Shown: positions 34,409 through 43,377, counted from the first letter of the stretch. The stretch: DNA of 62,917 nucleotides from Candidatus Gastranaerophilales bacterium (GCA_944322935.1 CALUQO010000009.1:1-62917), one strand, 5' to 3'. A program made the numbers and translations. Notes: a model not told the origin generated them from the sequence alone.

Positions 34409-35056
34409 TTAACCCTGCATAAACAGTTTTTGTTTCAGAACAAGATTCGGATATTTTTCTTTAAAATAATCTATCTGCTCCGGTGTAAGCTCTTGCGGTT
34501 TTCTTTGTTTTAAATAAATATCACTACATGTTTTGTTTTTTGCAAAGTACCTGCTGTATTCGTTTTTGTATTTTGTAATCATTTCCGGCAAATACCCGCA
34601 ATCCTGAAGCCACGGGTCAATTACAACTGTCTTTTTAGGATTGTTGCTTGTCCTTATGCAAACAACACTGTGGTTTAATAAATTACCTGATGCATCAACA
34701 AGAGAGGCTTTGCTGCAATTATTTATTCCGTTCATTCTCAAAGCGAGTTCTATAAGTGATGATTGTTCATAGCACATACCCAGTTTTTCTTTAGATGTGC
34801 TGTACAATATGTTTTTATAAAAAGTGAAAGGATTTTTTACGTAGCGCCTGTCTTCTCTATAATCTTTTATAATATTCACTTTTCTTGTAATAAAATCCCT
34901 GAATCTTTTTATTGATGAAACTTTATCCAATGCTTCATGTGCCGCCTTTGTTACGGCAACGACAGGAAATTCCCTGTTTACCGTGCGGCGCAATTTGTCA
35001 GCATCTTTTATAAAGCTGTTTCGTGATTTAAAAGATATGTTTGAATTTATTTGCAT
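34409..35056 (-). CDS. Putative Cys-His-Asp (transglutaminase/papain-like) protein with SFKS motif
   Basis: 215 aa from ATG 35056 (a GTG at 35071 is in frame; neither has a clear SD). The N-terminus has NISFKS at residues 6-11. The middle carries an apparent catalytic triad in the order of transglutaminase-like cysteine enzymes: LGMCYEQSSLIELALRMNGI (Cys with following helix), LNHSVVCIR (His on a strand) and VVIDPWLQDCG (Asp followed by Pro-Trp). Basic residues dominate the N-terminal third. The C-terminus has YFKEKYPNLVL. Substrate unknown; a secreted or effector-like protease or transglutaminase is possible. It converges on waaA. Confidence 0.6.
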   Translation of the reverse strand: MQINSNISFKSRNSFIKDADKLRRTVNREFPVVAVTKAAHEALDKVSSIKRFRDFITRKVNIIKDYREDRRYVKNPFTFYKNILYSTSKEKLGMCYEQSSLIELALRMNGINNCSKASLVDASGNLLNHSVVCIRTSNNPKKTVVIDPWLQDCGYLPEMITKYKNEYSRYFAKNKTCSDIYLKQRKPQELTPEQIDYFKEKYPNLVLKQKLFMQG

Positions 35057-35115
35057 ATCAAGACAAAACACTTAAAGCTTAAAAATTGCCAAAGTCTGAA
35101 TGAAAATATCAACGA

Positions 35116-36048
35116 CTATCTGAATACTATTCTGTAGTTAATATCAGCTTTTTTATTAAAGTTGTCCGGTCTGTGTTTCCACAGCTTAAATTCCATCGTT
35201 GAAGGATAATCGGAGTATTTATAATCCAATTCGCTTTGATACGGAGATCCGTTGTTGCAGCCGTCTTTATACCCGCAGGAACCGCCTAAATGAATAAAAT
35301 CCCTAAATTCATGCACAGTGTTTGAAATGTTTCTTTGAGAGTCAAAAATAACATTTTGCGCTTTGGTTGCATAAACATATTTATAACCCAAATCTCTGGC
35401 GTTCAAACCGACAAGATACATCGGCCCCGTATAACGAAAATCGTAAACAGCTTCAATAGTATTTTCATCAGTATAATAAGAAAGTTTTACAGGCAGAATC
35501 CAATAGGATTTGTCAAAACAAACAGGATCATCCTTTTCGACCTGTTTAGAGCCTGACATAACACCTATAAGCATATTGGGATTGTTGATAAACCTACTTT
35601 CTTCCGACGGCCCCTGTATCACCTCTTTTTGTCCTGACACTGTTCTTATACAGCCGCTGTAATCCAAACCGTACCACGGTTTTTTTGATTCAATCTGTCC
35701 GAATACCTCGTCAGATGGCTGATAATCCGGTGATGCAAACAAAGAAGCCGCAACATATTTTTTTCTTAACTCGTAAATTTCTTCTTTTGTTAAATCATCA
35801 TAATCGCTTACATCATTAAAGGTGAGATTGCCTTCGGTATATGAAACAGTTCTTGAAGGAGTCAAAGGCACCGGTTCCGTTTCTTGCTTTGCAGGAGTTT
35901 TAACATGTACCGGAGTCTGCTGTACAGTATTTTTATTTCTGCCTGAATCATTCATTTCCGACAACAGGTTATTCATTTGCACTCCGGCATATATTGCTAT
36001 TATTGCGCCGCCTATAATAAAAAGATGTGCCGGTTTAAACTCTTTCAT
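35116..36048 (-). CDS. Membrane-anchored extracytoplasmic hypothetical protein
   Basis: 310 aa from ATG 36048, which has AGGAG seven bases upstream. One N-terminal membrane helix (HLFIIGGAIIAIYAGVQM, about residues 6-24) anchors a large extracytoplasmic part. A Pro/Thr/Glu/Lys linker (about 40-65) leads to a mixed strand domain containing YDFRYTGPMYLVGLNARDLGYKYVYATKAQNVIFD and a cysteine cluster GGSCGYKDGCNNG near 255-268 that may be disulfide-bonded. No family recognised. It is divergent from the helicase gene (96 bp between starts). Confidence 0.65.
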   Translation of the reverse strand: MKEFKPAHLFIIGGAIIAIYAGVQMNNLLSEMNDSGRNKNTVQQTPVHVKTPAKQETEPVPLTPSRTVSYTEGNLTFNDVSDYDDLTKEEIYELRKKYVAASLFASPDYQPSDEVFGQIESKKPWYGLDYSGCIRTVSGQKEVIQGPSEESRFINNPNMLIGVMSGSKQVEKDDPVCFDKSYWILPVKLSYYTDENTIEAVYDFRYTGPMYLVGLNARDLGYKYVYATKAQNVIFDSQRNISNTVHEFRDFIHLGGSCGYKDGCNNGSPYQSELDYKYSDYPSTMEFKLWKHRPDNFNKKADINYRIVFR

Positions 36049-36143
36049 ATAAAATCTCCTTGTATTCCAATATGGAAATTTTAGCATATTTTCATCAGTT
36101 CGTATGATACGAATGAAGGATTATAAGGTATAATTAAAGTATT

Positions 36144-39100
36144 ATGTTACAAGAAGCTACAAAAATTATTCAGTCGGCATTTCACGACAGTTTTATTAAA
36201 AGATTAAGTCTGTACCTGCATGATTGCGTAAGAGAAGAGGTGCAAAGCTCGACATTTCGCAATCTGAAACAGGATAAAGACAACAAATGGATTTTTATCA
36301 AAGGCGAGGAAGCATTATTTACAAAATTTGATGAGCCTTTGCATCTTGACGGTTCTGACAGTGATTTGACGGAACTTATGATACAAAGCGAAATGAGCCA
36401 GAAGGACAAATACCTTATATACGGACATTTATTTCTTGTCGGTAAAAATTCACGCACTAAAAGAAGCAATGAGTTTTTGACCCCGCTTTTGTATTCACCT
36501 TGCAAACTTGAACGTGAAGGCATGGATATTGTTTGCACACTTCAAGACGACGTATTATCGCTCAACACCGGAGCATTAACGGCATTAATGCGCAAAAGCG
36601 ATGATGAAGATGAAATGGAGCACATGCTGGACGGGCTTCTTGAGGTAGTGCCTGAGCTTCCTTTAACACAGGAGAAACTAAACATCTTTCTGACCACATT
36701 AAAGTCTATTTTGCCTGATGTGGAAATATCACTTAACCATGAAGATGATGCAAACGAGAATTATGTAAAAGATGAGGCTGACACCTTCTATCAAAAAATA
36801 GATTCGGAAAACGTTGAAGATTTTATAGAAGAAACAAGTGCACCAAGACCGGTTATGAAACTTGATAAAGTTTCCATAACAAACCAGAGTGCGGTTATTT
36901 TGACAAAGCGCCCGTCCATTACGGCAGGTGTTTTGCACGAGCTTACACAAATAGCGGAAAAACCCAGCGGTGTTTTCAGAGAAACGGCTCTTTCCGTTGT
37001 AAATGACGAATACCTTAGAGGAATAGGCAAACTTTTTGACAAGTCAAATAAAGAGCCAAAAAATTTGTCTGACTTCTGTGCAGTAACACCGCTGTCATTA
37101 AGCGACTCTCAGGAAGATGTAATAAAAAAAATCGAACAAAATACCCTGCTTGCCGTTTACGGACCGCCCGGCACAGGTAAATCACAAACAATTGTCAACC
37201 TCGTTGCTCACCTTGTGGCAAACGGGAAAACAGTTCTTGTTGCTTCACGTATGGACAAGGCCGTTGACGTTGTGGCACAAAGATTAAATGAACTCGGAGC
37301 ACCTTTTCTTGCTCTGAGAGCCGGAAGGTTAAATTATCAAAAACAGCTGAGTTTTCAGCTTCAAGACCTTATTGCAAACAAAATAGATATTGATACCGGT
37401 TATGAAGATGCAATACTTGTCGATGTCGATGACATGTACGAGCTTTTAAATGCAATAAAAGAACTTGAAAACAAATGTGAAAAAATTCTTTCTCTTGAAA
37501 AAGAATGGCATGATATTATAGGCAAAAAACTTGCTCTGGAAGCTGATTTAGGCGAAAAGCAATACATAAATCACAAACTTAAAAAAGACGAAATTGACGA
37601 GATTAAAAAAGTGCTTTCAAGCATTGAAAAAAATCTTGAAAAATCAGGATTGTTTACATCAATTTCAAACACTATGTCGGCAATGAAGCTTAAAAAGATA
37701 TTGAACATCAACTCGCTTCCGTCAGATCCGGAGTCTATTATGCGTTTGTCATTGGAATTGCAGGCAGAAGAAATGGAATGCAATGCAAGAATGACAGAAA
37801 CAAGAATCCACAAAATCGGAAACATTCATCAGCTTCTTGCTCAAATCAAAGAACTTAAGAAAAAACAAAGAACGCTGGCAGTTGATATTCTCAAAAACAA
37901 AAGAAGAGAATCTCTTAAGGGACTTTTAAGAGATCAGGTCAAACGCCAGAGATTGATAGTTCATACAAAAGCAATTGTGGAAAGAAAGAAAAATCTGCAA
38001 AACAGGCTGCTTGAAGAAGAAGACTTTACTCCGCTTCTTGAAGCATTCCCTTGCTGGTGTTTAACAACCTATGCGGTGTCAGGCTCATTGCCGATGAAGC
38101 CCGGATTGTTCGACGTGGCTATTATTGATGAGGCTTCGCAATGCGATATAGCCAGTTGTTTTCCTATACTTTTCAGAGCAAAGAGAGCTGTAATTGTCGG
38201 TGACGATAAACAGCTTCCGCACCTGTCCTTCCTTGAAAAAGCAAAAGAACAGTCCTTCCTGAGCCAGTATAATATACCTGACAAATACCAGCTTATGTGG
38301 CGTTTCAGAACAAACTCCATGTTCGACCTTGCAAACTATTATTCAACAAATCCGGTACTGCTTGATGAACATTTCAGAAGCAGCTATCCGATAATTCAAT
38401 TCAGCAATCAGGAATTTTACGGAAACAGAATACGTATTATGACAAAAGATGCAGGTACTGACGACGTGCTGGAACTGCACATAGTTTCTGACGGCAAAGT
38501 CGATTCCGATGCAACACGCAACATGCCTGAGGTTGAAGCAGTATTAAAAAGAGTACATGAGCTTATCCTTGCAGATGACGGCAACGACGAGCACCCTGTT
38601 TCAATAGGTATAATTTCACCCTTCAGAGGTCAGGTGGATTTAATTTCCAAAGCACTAAGACAGGTGTTAACAGAATCCACCATCAGAAAACATCAAATAG
38701 AAGTAGGTACGGCTCACACATTCCAGGGTGATGAAAGGGATGTAATGATACTTTCGTGGGCAGTAGCGGAAAACAGTTTTGTACAGAGCTTGACCTTCCT
38801 TCAAAAGCCGAATTTGTTTAACGTGGCAATAACCAGAGCACGTAAAAAACTTATCTGCTTTATCTCCAGAGACCCCAAAGGTCTGCCGCCGGGGCTGTTA
38901 AAAGATTATCTTGAATATATTCAAAACTATCTAGCAAGTGCAAAAGATGATGAATTCCAGAAAAACAAATATAAAAACGAATTCGAAAAAGAAGTTGCGC
39001 AAGCGTTGATTATGGAAGGTTTTGATGTTCGTGCCGGCATTGAAGCGGCAGGTGTTCTGCCTGACCTGCTGGTTAAAGACATGGAAACAGATAACGAAAT

Positions 39101-39278
39101 TGTTGTAGAAATTGACGGTGTAGAAGACAACGTTAAAGAGAAAATTTCCGACACAAAAAAACAAACTATACTTGAGCGAGCAGGCTATAAGGTTTTAAGA
39201 ATATCTTTTCGTGAGTGGGAACACAGTTCACAAGCCTGCATTGACAGAGTAAAACGGTTTATAACATCAATTGATTAG
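36144..39278 (+). CDS. Superfamily 1 (Upf1-like) helicase with C-terminal PDDEXK-like nuclease domain
   Basis: A 1044-aa nucleic-acid helicase. A 290-residue N-terminal domain of unknown function precedes the motor: Q-motif LSDSQEDVI, Walker A YGPPGTGKSQT (about 338-348), Walker B VAIIDEASQCD (about 657-667), GDDKQLPH, the motif DEHFRSSYPII, motif V GTAHTFQGDERDVMILS and motif VI NVAITRARKKL. A helical stalk of about 200 residues is inserted between Walker A and B. The C-terminus (about 950-1044) has GVLPDLLV and IVVEIDG followed by ILERAGYKVLRISFREW, resembling Vsr/DUF559-type PDDEXK nucleases. It may act in repair or defence; it has no obvious partner gene. Confidence 0.85.
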   Translation: MLQEATKIIQSAFHDSFIKRLSLYLHDCVREEVQSSTFRNLKQDKDNKWIFIKGEEALFTKFDEPLHLDGSDSDLTELMIQSEMSQKDKYLIYGHLFLVGKNSRTKRSNEFLTPLLYSPCKLEREGMDIVCTLQDDVLSLNTGALTALMRKSDDEDEMEHMLDGLLEVVPELPLTQEKLNIFLTTLKSILPDVEISLNHEDDANENYVKDEADTFYQKIDSENVEDFIEETSAPRPVMKLDKVSITNQSAVILTKRPSITAGVLHELTQIAEKPSGVFRETALSVVNDEYLRGIGKLFDKSNKEPKNLSDFCAVTPLSLSDSQEDVIKKIEQNTLLAVYGPPGTGKSQTIVNLVAHLVANGKTVLVASRMDKAVDVVAQRLNELGAPFLALRAGRLNYQKQLSFQLQDLIANKIDIDTGYEDAILVDVDDMYELLNAIKELENKCEKILSLEKEWHDIIGKKLALEADLGEKQYINHKLKKDEIDEIKKVLSSIEKNLEKSGLFTSISNTMSAMKLKKILNINSLPSDPESIMRLSLELQAEEMECNARMTETRIHKIGNIHQLLAQIKELKKKQRTLAVDILKNKRRESLKGLLRDQVKRQRLIVHTKAIVERKKNLQNRLLEEEDFTPLLEAFPCWCLTTYAVSGSLPMKPGLFDVAIIDEASQCDIASCFPILFRAKRAVIVGDDKQLPHLSFLEKAKEQSFLSQYNIPDKYQLMWRFRTNSMFDLANYYSTNPVLLDEHFRSSYPIIQFSNQEFYGNRIRIMTKDAGTDDVLELHIVSDGKVDSDATRNMPEVEAVLKRVHELILADDGNDEHPVSIGIISPFRGQVDLISKALRQVLTESTIRKHQIEVGTAHTFQGDERDVMILSWAVAENSFVQSLTFLQKPNLFNVAITRARKKLICFISRDPKGLPPGLLKDYLEYIQNYLASAKDDEFQKNKYKNEFEKEVAQALIMEGFDVRAGIEAAGVLPDLLVKDMETDNEIVVEIDGVEDNVKEKISDTKKQTILERAGYKVLRISFREWEHSSQACIDRVKRFITSID

Positions 39279-39315
39279 CAACCTTTAATTAAGACTTTGT
39301 TATTATGCGAATAAT

Positions 39316-40029
39316 TTATTTTGCATTCTTGCCTTCGGGTAAAAGTCTGTAACCGCCGCCATAAATAGTTTCAATGTACTCTTTTCCGTCGGATACCTTT
39401 TTAATTTTTGTTCTTAAATGTCTTATGTGAACGCGGATTGTTTCAACGTCATCTTCCGGTGCATAACCCCAGATATCCTGCAATAGTTTTCCTGATGAAA
39501 CCATGCAGTCATGGTTTTGTACAAGTAAATTTAGTATGTCGTATTCAATCGGGGTAAGTTTTGCAATTTTGTTGTTAATTTTTACGCTGTAGGTCTCAGG
39601 TAAAAGGGTAATATCGCCTATAGTCAGAATTTCTTTTGTAGCAAGAGATTCCGGTATTGCATGAACCCTTTTTAAAAGTGCGCGTACACGTACTTTCAAC
39701 TCTTCCATTTCAAAGGGTTTGACAAGATAGTCATCAACACCTATGTCAAAGCCTTTTACTTTATCTTCAAGCATATTAAGGGCCGTAAGCATAAGTATGG
39801 GAATATCTTTTGTTGACGTATTTTCTCTGACTCTTTTGGCAACGGTGTAACCGTCAACATCCGGCATCATTACATCCAGTATTATTAAATCAGGAAGCTC
39901 CTGTTTTGCCAGTGTAAAGCCCTGTATTCCGTCAAAAGCGGTAACAACATCATATCCGAAGATTTCCAAATTGACTTTTATAAGTTCATTTATGGCTTCA
40001 TCATCATCAACAACAAGAATTTTACTCAT
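39316..40029 (-). CDS. OmpR/PhoB-family response regulator
   Basis: A 237-aa two-component transcription factor. The receiver domain (residues 1-120) has the acidic pocket VVDDD (8-10), phospho-acceptor D52 (LIILDVMMPD), T82 and K104 (YLVKPF). The winged-helix DNA-binding domain (about 135-235) ends with the VETIRVHIRHLRTKIKK and YIETIYGGGYRLLP signature. No histidine kinase gene is adjacent, so it is an orphan here. RpaA-like or other cyanobacterial orphan regulators are possible, but I cannot assign it. It stands convergent to the helicase gene. Confidence 0.9.
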   Translation of the reverse strand: MSKILVVDDDEAINELIKVNLEIFGYDVVTAFDGIQGFTLAKQELPDLIILDVMMPDVDGYTVAKRVRENTSTKDIPILMLTALNMLEDKVKGFDIGVDDYLVKPFEMEELKVRVRALLKRVHAIPESLATKEILTIGDITLLPETYSVKINNKIAKLTPIEYDILNLLVQNHDCMVSSGKLLQDIWGYAPEDDVETIRVHIRHLRTKIKKVSDGKEYIETIYGGGYRLLPEGKNAK

Positions 40030-40252
40030 AATACACCGCCTGTTTGCAGCTGATAAAAATACTTTTCAACCTGATTACTCATAAGTTTCATCTATTTGTA
40101 TAATAACAAAAATATAAATATATTCTATTATGTTTAGAAAGATTAAGATATTTTACTAAAATTGGCAAAAATAAAAATTTTAGTATTTTTGTAGTATTAT
40201 GATATTTATTGTAAAAAGTACACTGTAAGTGTTAGAAAAGGAGATAAATGAA
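40030..40252. promoter_or_regulatory. Divergent region upstream of speH
   Basis: About 220 bp, AT-rich. TACTAAAATT (40152-40161) and AATTTTAGTA (40175-40184 region) form a 10-bp inverted repeat around a 13-nt spacer, a possible operator. AAGGAG at 40238-40243 is the speH ribosome-binding site. Confidence 0.35.
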
Positions 40253-40699
40253 TTGACTAAATCTATGACAGCTTCTAACGTTTATCACGTTGATACAAAA
40301 GCTAAGTATCTTGGACAGCACGTTTTGGCTGAATTTTTTGAATGCGACCCTAATATTTTAAATAATGCGCAAAAGGTCGAAAGTCTTATGATTGATGCAG
40401 CTCTTGAGTGCGGTGCAACAATCGTTCAAAAATGTTTTCATATGTTTAGTCCGCATGGAGTAAGCGGTGTTGTAATTATTTCGGAAAGTCATCTGGCAAT
40501 TCATACATGGCCAGAACTCGGATATGCTGCGGTTGATTTATTCACCTGCGGTGACAAATGCGACCCAAAAGTTGCATATGAGTTTCTAAAAAATGCTTTC
40601 CATTCAACAAAAGCATCTTTCTCTGAGTTAAAGAGAGGAAAAATTGATGCAGCTTGCCATGTTTCAGAAACTCCTTTTGAAATTGCAAGTCAATTTTAA
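40253..40699 (+). CDS. speH: S-adenosylmethionine decarboxylase proenzyme
   Basis: Decarboxylates S-adenosylmethionine to supply aminopropyl groups for spermidine. It is a small class 1B prokaryotic enzyme (about 148 aa) made as a proenzyme that cleaves itself at the Glu-Ser bond in ISESHLAIHTWPE, turning the Ser into the pyruvoyl cofactor. DLFTCGDKCDP is the second conserved block. The start is most likely TTG 40253, nine bases after AAGGAG. A GTG at 40229 lies upstream of that SD, and an ATG at 40265 also remains possible. A strong terminator follows, so it is monocistronic; no spermidine synthase is nearby. Confidence 0.92.
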   Translation: MTKSMTASNVYHVDTKAKYLGQHVLAEFFECDPNILNNAQKVESLMIDAALECGATIVQKCFHMFSPHGVSGVVIISESHLAIHTWPELGYAAVDLFTCGDKCDPKVAYEFLKNAFHSTKASFSELKRGKIDAACHVSETPFEIASQF

Positions 40700-40748
40700 T
40701 TGAATTATAAAATGATTTAACGGATAAAATCGTTTAAAAACCTTAATA

Positions 40749-40784
40749 AAAACCCGATGTTAGCGTTGACATCGGGTTTTGTTT
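40749..40784 (+). terminator. Rho-independent terminator of speH
   Basis: AAAACCCGATGT (40749-40760) pairs with ACATCGGGTTTT (40769-40780), with an 8-nt loop and a T-rich end. Confidence 0.9.
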
Positions 40785-40799
40785 GGGTTTTGATATAGT

Positions 40800-40954
40800 T
40801 GTATCCCTATCGGGAGTACAGATTTGTGCTGAATTCTGATTTCCGAAACGGGTATGACGCACGGAGCGTCGTTGCAAACTCCGTAAAACAAGGGCTAAGG
40901 TGTGTTGCCTGACCTGAATTAACAATTATTAAAAATTATATACAAGGAGAAATC
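40800..40954 (+). promoter_or_regulatory. Structured leader of rpsL-rpsG
   Basis: The 155 bp before rpsL are more GC-rich than their surroundings and contain TCCC-TATC-GGGA (40804-40815) and two mutually exclusive hairpins: GACGC/GCGTC (40856-40860 with 40866-40870) and ACGGAG/CTCCGT (40861-40866 with 40879-40884). Overlapping alternatives like these are typical of attenuation or ribosomal-protein autoregulation, but which ligand binds is unknown. Confidence 0.4.
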
Positions 40955-41335
40955 ATGCCAACAATTGCACAATTGGTAAGAAAAGAACGTAAAAAATTAG
41001 TTGATAAAACTAAATCACCGGCTCTTACAAACTGCCCTCAAAGACGCGGCGTTTGCACAAGAGTTTATACAACTACACCGAAAAAACCTAACTCAGCTTT
41101 GAGAAAGGTTGCAAGGGTTAGATTAACTAACGGTTTTGAAGTTACATCTTATATTCCCGGTATCGGACACAACCTTCAGGAACACAGTGTTGTTCTTATC
41201 AGAGGCGGCAGGGTTAAAGACCTTCCGGGTGTTAGATATCACATCGTAAGAGGCACTTTGGATACTGCAGGTGTTGCTAACAGAGCACAAAGCAGATCTA
41301 AATACGGTGCTAAAAAAGCTAAAGCTAAAAAGTAA
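40955..41335 (+). CDS. rpsL: 30S ribosomal protein S12
   Basis: 126 aa, decoding-centre protein of the small subunit. It shows the conserved [43 protein letters not shown] block, [30 protein letters not shown] and a basic tail [12 protein letters not shown]. The Lys at the streptomycin-resistance position (PKKPNS) is the sensitive-type residue. AAGGAG is five bases from the ATG. It is first of the two-gene rpsL-rpsG unit. Confidence 0.98.
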   Translation: MPTIAQLVRKERKKLVDKTKSPALTNCPQRRGVCTRVYTTTPKKPNSALRKVARVRLTNGFEVTSYIPGIGHNLQEHSVVLIRGGRVKDLPGVRYHIVRGTLDTAGVANRAQSRSKYGAKKAKAKK

Positions 41336-41405
41336 GGATTTTTAACAAGCCTGAAAGGGCGTTGTTTTAATCCGCAAAGTAACTAAAAGAAAAGGAATTA
41401 TAAAG

Positions 41406-41876
41406 ATGTCAAGAAGAAATAAACCACCAAAACGCATTCCGGCACCTGATGCAATTTACAACAGTGTCGATATCGCTAAATTCATCAACAGATTGATGAG
41501 AAGAGGCAAAAAATCCATTGCAGAAAGAATCTTCTACGAAACAATGGAAGCTATTAAAGAAAGAACTAAAGAAGATCCTATCGAAATCTATAACAAGGCT
41601 TTTGCTAACACAACTCCGTTGTTGGAAGTTAAAGCAAGAAGAATCGGCGGTTCTACTTATCAGGTACCTGTAGAAGTTAAACCTGACAGAGGTAAGGGTC
41701 TTGCTGCTATATGGATGATTGATGCAGCTAAGAAAAGACACGGCAAATCAATGAAAGAAAAATTGACTGCCGAATTAATTGATGCATCAAACGGACAGGG
41801 TGCTGCTTGTAAAAAACGCGAAGACACCCACAAAATGGCAGAAGCTAACAAAGCATTTGCTCACTACAGATATTAA
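41406..41876 (+). CDS. rpsG: 30S ribosomal protein S7
   Basis: 156 aa, head-assembly protein that binds 16S rRNA at the E site. It has the conserved NRLMRRGKKSIAERIFYETM, NTTPLLEVKARRIGGSTYQVPVEV and YKKREDTHKMAEANKAFAHYR-type C-terminus (here CKKREDTHKMAEANKAFAHYRY). It follows rpsL by 70 bp and is followed by a terminator, so fusA and tuf, which usually complete the str operon, are not linked here. Confidence 0.98.
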   Translation: MSRRNKPPKRIPAPDAIYNSVDIAKFINRLMRRGKKSIAERIFYETMEAIKERTKEDPIEIYNKAFANTTPLLEVKARRIGGSTYQVPVEVKPDRGKGLAAIWMIDAAKKRHGKSMKEKLTAELIDASNGQGAACKKREDTHKMAEANKAFAHYRY

Positions 41877-41905
41877 TCTTTTTAAAGATAATAATAATTC
41901 AACAA

Positions 41906-41942
41906 GAATCCCTGAACAAACTTATGATTCAGGGATTTTTGT
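41906..41942 (+). terminator. Rho-independent terminator of rpsL-rpsG
   Basis: AATCCCTGAA (41907-41916) pairs with TTCAGGGATT (41928-41937), then T run. It closes the ribosomal operon directly after rpsG. Confidence 0.9.
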
Positions 41943-42056
41943 TATTATCAATATAAGCAATTGAAATATAGTTAAAAAACTGCTGCAATATCAAAATTTA
42001 ATTAATTTATCATAAAAAAATTTGATGATATAATATTTATCAGTTGGAGATGATTC

Positions 42057-42371
42057 ATGAATAACAAACGCTGGTATGACCTGGAACCTACAATAAGTCT
42101 TGCGGTCAGCCTGATAAAAAATTCAAAACCTGATACACAAATAGAATGTGCTAAATTTATCAAAGACAAGGCGCAGGATTACGGTATAATTTTACAGAGC
42201 AACTTGTTCGGTGCGTTTAATTATGTTATGCACAGATGGTATGACGCTGATGAACAGTTGGCAGAGGCTTTTTGTTATCTCAAAGAGGCTGATGAAGAAA
42301 CTCGCAAACAAATTGCAATAAGCATAATTGCATTTCTTGAAAAAGCAGAAACGTTACAAAATGAAACTTAA
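42057..42371 (+). CDS. Small helical hypothetical protein, 104 aa
   Basis: Not recognised. All-helical soluble protein with aromatic-rich segments (NKRWYDLEPTISLAVSLI, FNYVMHRWYDADEQLAEAF). GGAG lies seven bases before the ATG. Its last 11 nt overlap the start of the SpoIID-like gene, so the two are coupled. A partner or regulator role for the wall enzyme is possible but has no direct support. Confidence 0.7.
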   Translation: MNNKRWYDLEPTISLAVSLIKNSKPDTQIECAKFIKDKAQDYGIILQSNLFGAFNYVMHRWYDADEQLAEAFCYLKEADEETRKQIAISIIAFLEKAETLQNET

Positions 42372-43248
42372 CAAATTATTATTAATAATATTTGCAATAA
42401 TCGCCATACCTGTTTTGGCTCCTGTAAAGGCAGAAGCTATGAAAATAGGGCTAGTTGACGGTGTAGCACAGGTCAGTGTCGGAACAAGCAAGGACGCTCA
42501 ACTAATAAGCCCTCTGCACAACAAATCTTTTTACAAACTTTCCGCTATGAAAGCTTATCCGTTTAAAGCAAGCGGTAATACCATATCGATAGAGTTACAG
42601 AATCAGTGGTTTAATCTGAATATAAACAGGGTCGTAATAAAACCCAACGACAGCGGTTTTATTTCGACTAAAAGAAGATGGTACAGAGGAGAATTTATAA
42701 TAGAAAACAGAGGCGGCAAGCTCGTAGTAATAAACAATCTGCCTTTAGAAGATTACCTTTTGGGAGTTGTGCCGGCTGAAATGCCCTCAAAATGGAGTTA
42801 CGAAGCACTAAAAGCTCAGGCAATAGCTGCGAGAAGTTATGCAATTGCAAACAGAGGTAAAAGAGCTTCACATGGCTATGATCTTAAAGATACTCCGGAG
42901 GATCAGGCATATGGCGGAGCGTCTTCAGAAACTGCTACAACAAACAGTGCGGTTATTGAAACAAAAGGTGTTGTTATTACTTATAACCAGAGAGTTATTC
43001 CCGCTTATTACTCTGCTTCTGCCGGTGGGCATACAACAAATTCCGGCGCGGTCTGGAACAAAGATTTACCTTTTTTAAAATCAGTACCATCTTTTGATGA
43101 GGGTATAAAAAAGAACGGTCATGGACTTGGTATGAGCCAGCATGGTGCAAACAAACTTGCGCAAAGTGGCTACAGTGCTTATCAAATCTTAACTTATTAT
43201 TACAATAACGTTAAATTCGGCAAATTGGATCCGGCTTGGTCTTTATAA
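42361..43248 (+). CDS. SpoIID/LytB-domain protein (compact), secreted
   Basis: 295 aa from ATG 42361. A signal peptide or anchor (KLLLIIFAIIAIPVLAPVKAEA) directs it outside. The SpoIID domain removes peptides-free glycan ends in sporulating Firmicutes (lytic transglycosylase on denuded peptidoglycan); related proteins are common in cyanobacteria. Visible blocks: LPLEDYLLGVVPAEMPSKWSYEALKAQAIAARSYA, DQAYGG, VIPAYYSASAGGHTTNSGAVWNKDLPFLKSVPS and NGHGLGMSQHGANKLAQSGYS. The stretch normally found between SVPS and GHGLGMSQ is reduced to about nine residues. No SD is seen; translation likely depends on the overlapping upstream gene. Confidence 0.88.
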   Translation: MKLNKLLLIIFAIIAIPVLAPVKAEAMKIGLVDGVAQVSVGTSKDAQLISPLHNKSFYKLSAMKAYPFKASGNTISIELQNQWFNLNINRVVIKPNDSGFISTKRRWYRGEFIIENRGGKLVVINNLPLEDYLLGVVPAEMPSKWSYEALKAQAIAARSYAIANRGKRASHGYDLKDTPEDQAYGGASSETATTNSAVIETKGVVITYNQRVIPAYYSASAGGHTTNSGAVWNKDLPFLKSVPSFDEGIKKNGHGLGMSQHGANKLAQSGYSAYQILTYYYNNVKFGKLDPAWSL

Positions 43249-43349
43249 TAACTATTCGCAAACTCCTTGATATCAGCGCGTTTCTGCTTCTGTTGTGCTT
43301 ATAAAACTAATAATAAATGTAAAAATTGATTGTTTTTACATAAAAAAGC

Positions 43350-43377
43350 TTGCTAAATTAAGGAAAATAGATATAAT
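43350..43377 (+). promoter_or_regulatory. Promoter of the HU gene
   Basis: TTGCTA (43350-43355), 16-nt spacer, TATAAT (43372-43377). The -10 is perfect and lies 28 bp before the ATG. Confidence 0.6.

Noticed and set aside
40743-40925. Minus-strand open frame in the rpsL leader
   Set aside because: It overlaps the speH terminator and the structured leader, with low-complexity translation and no ribosome-binding site.
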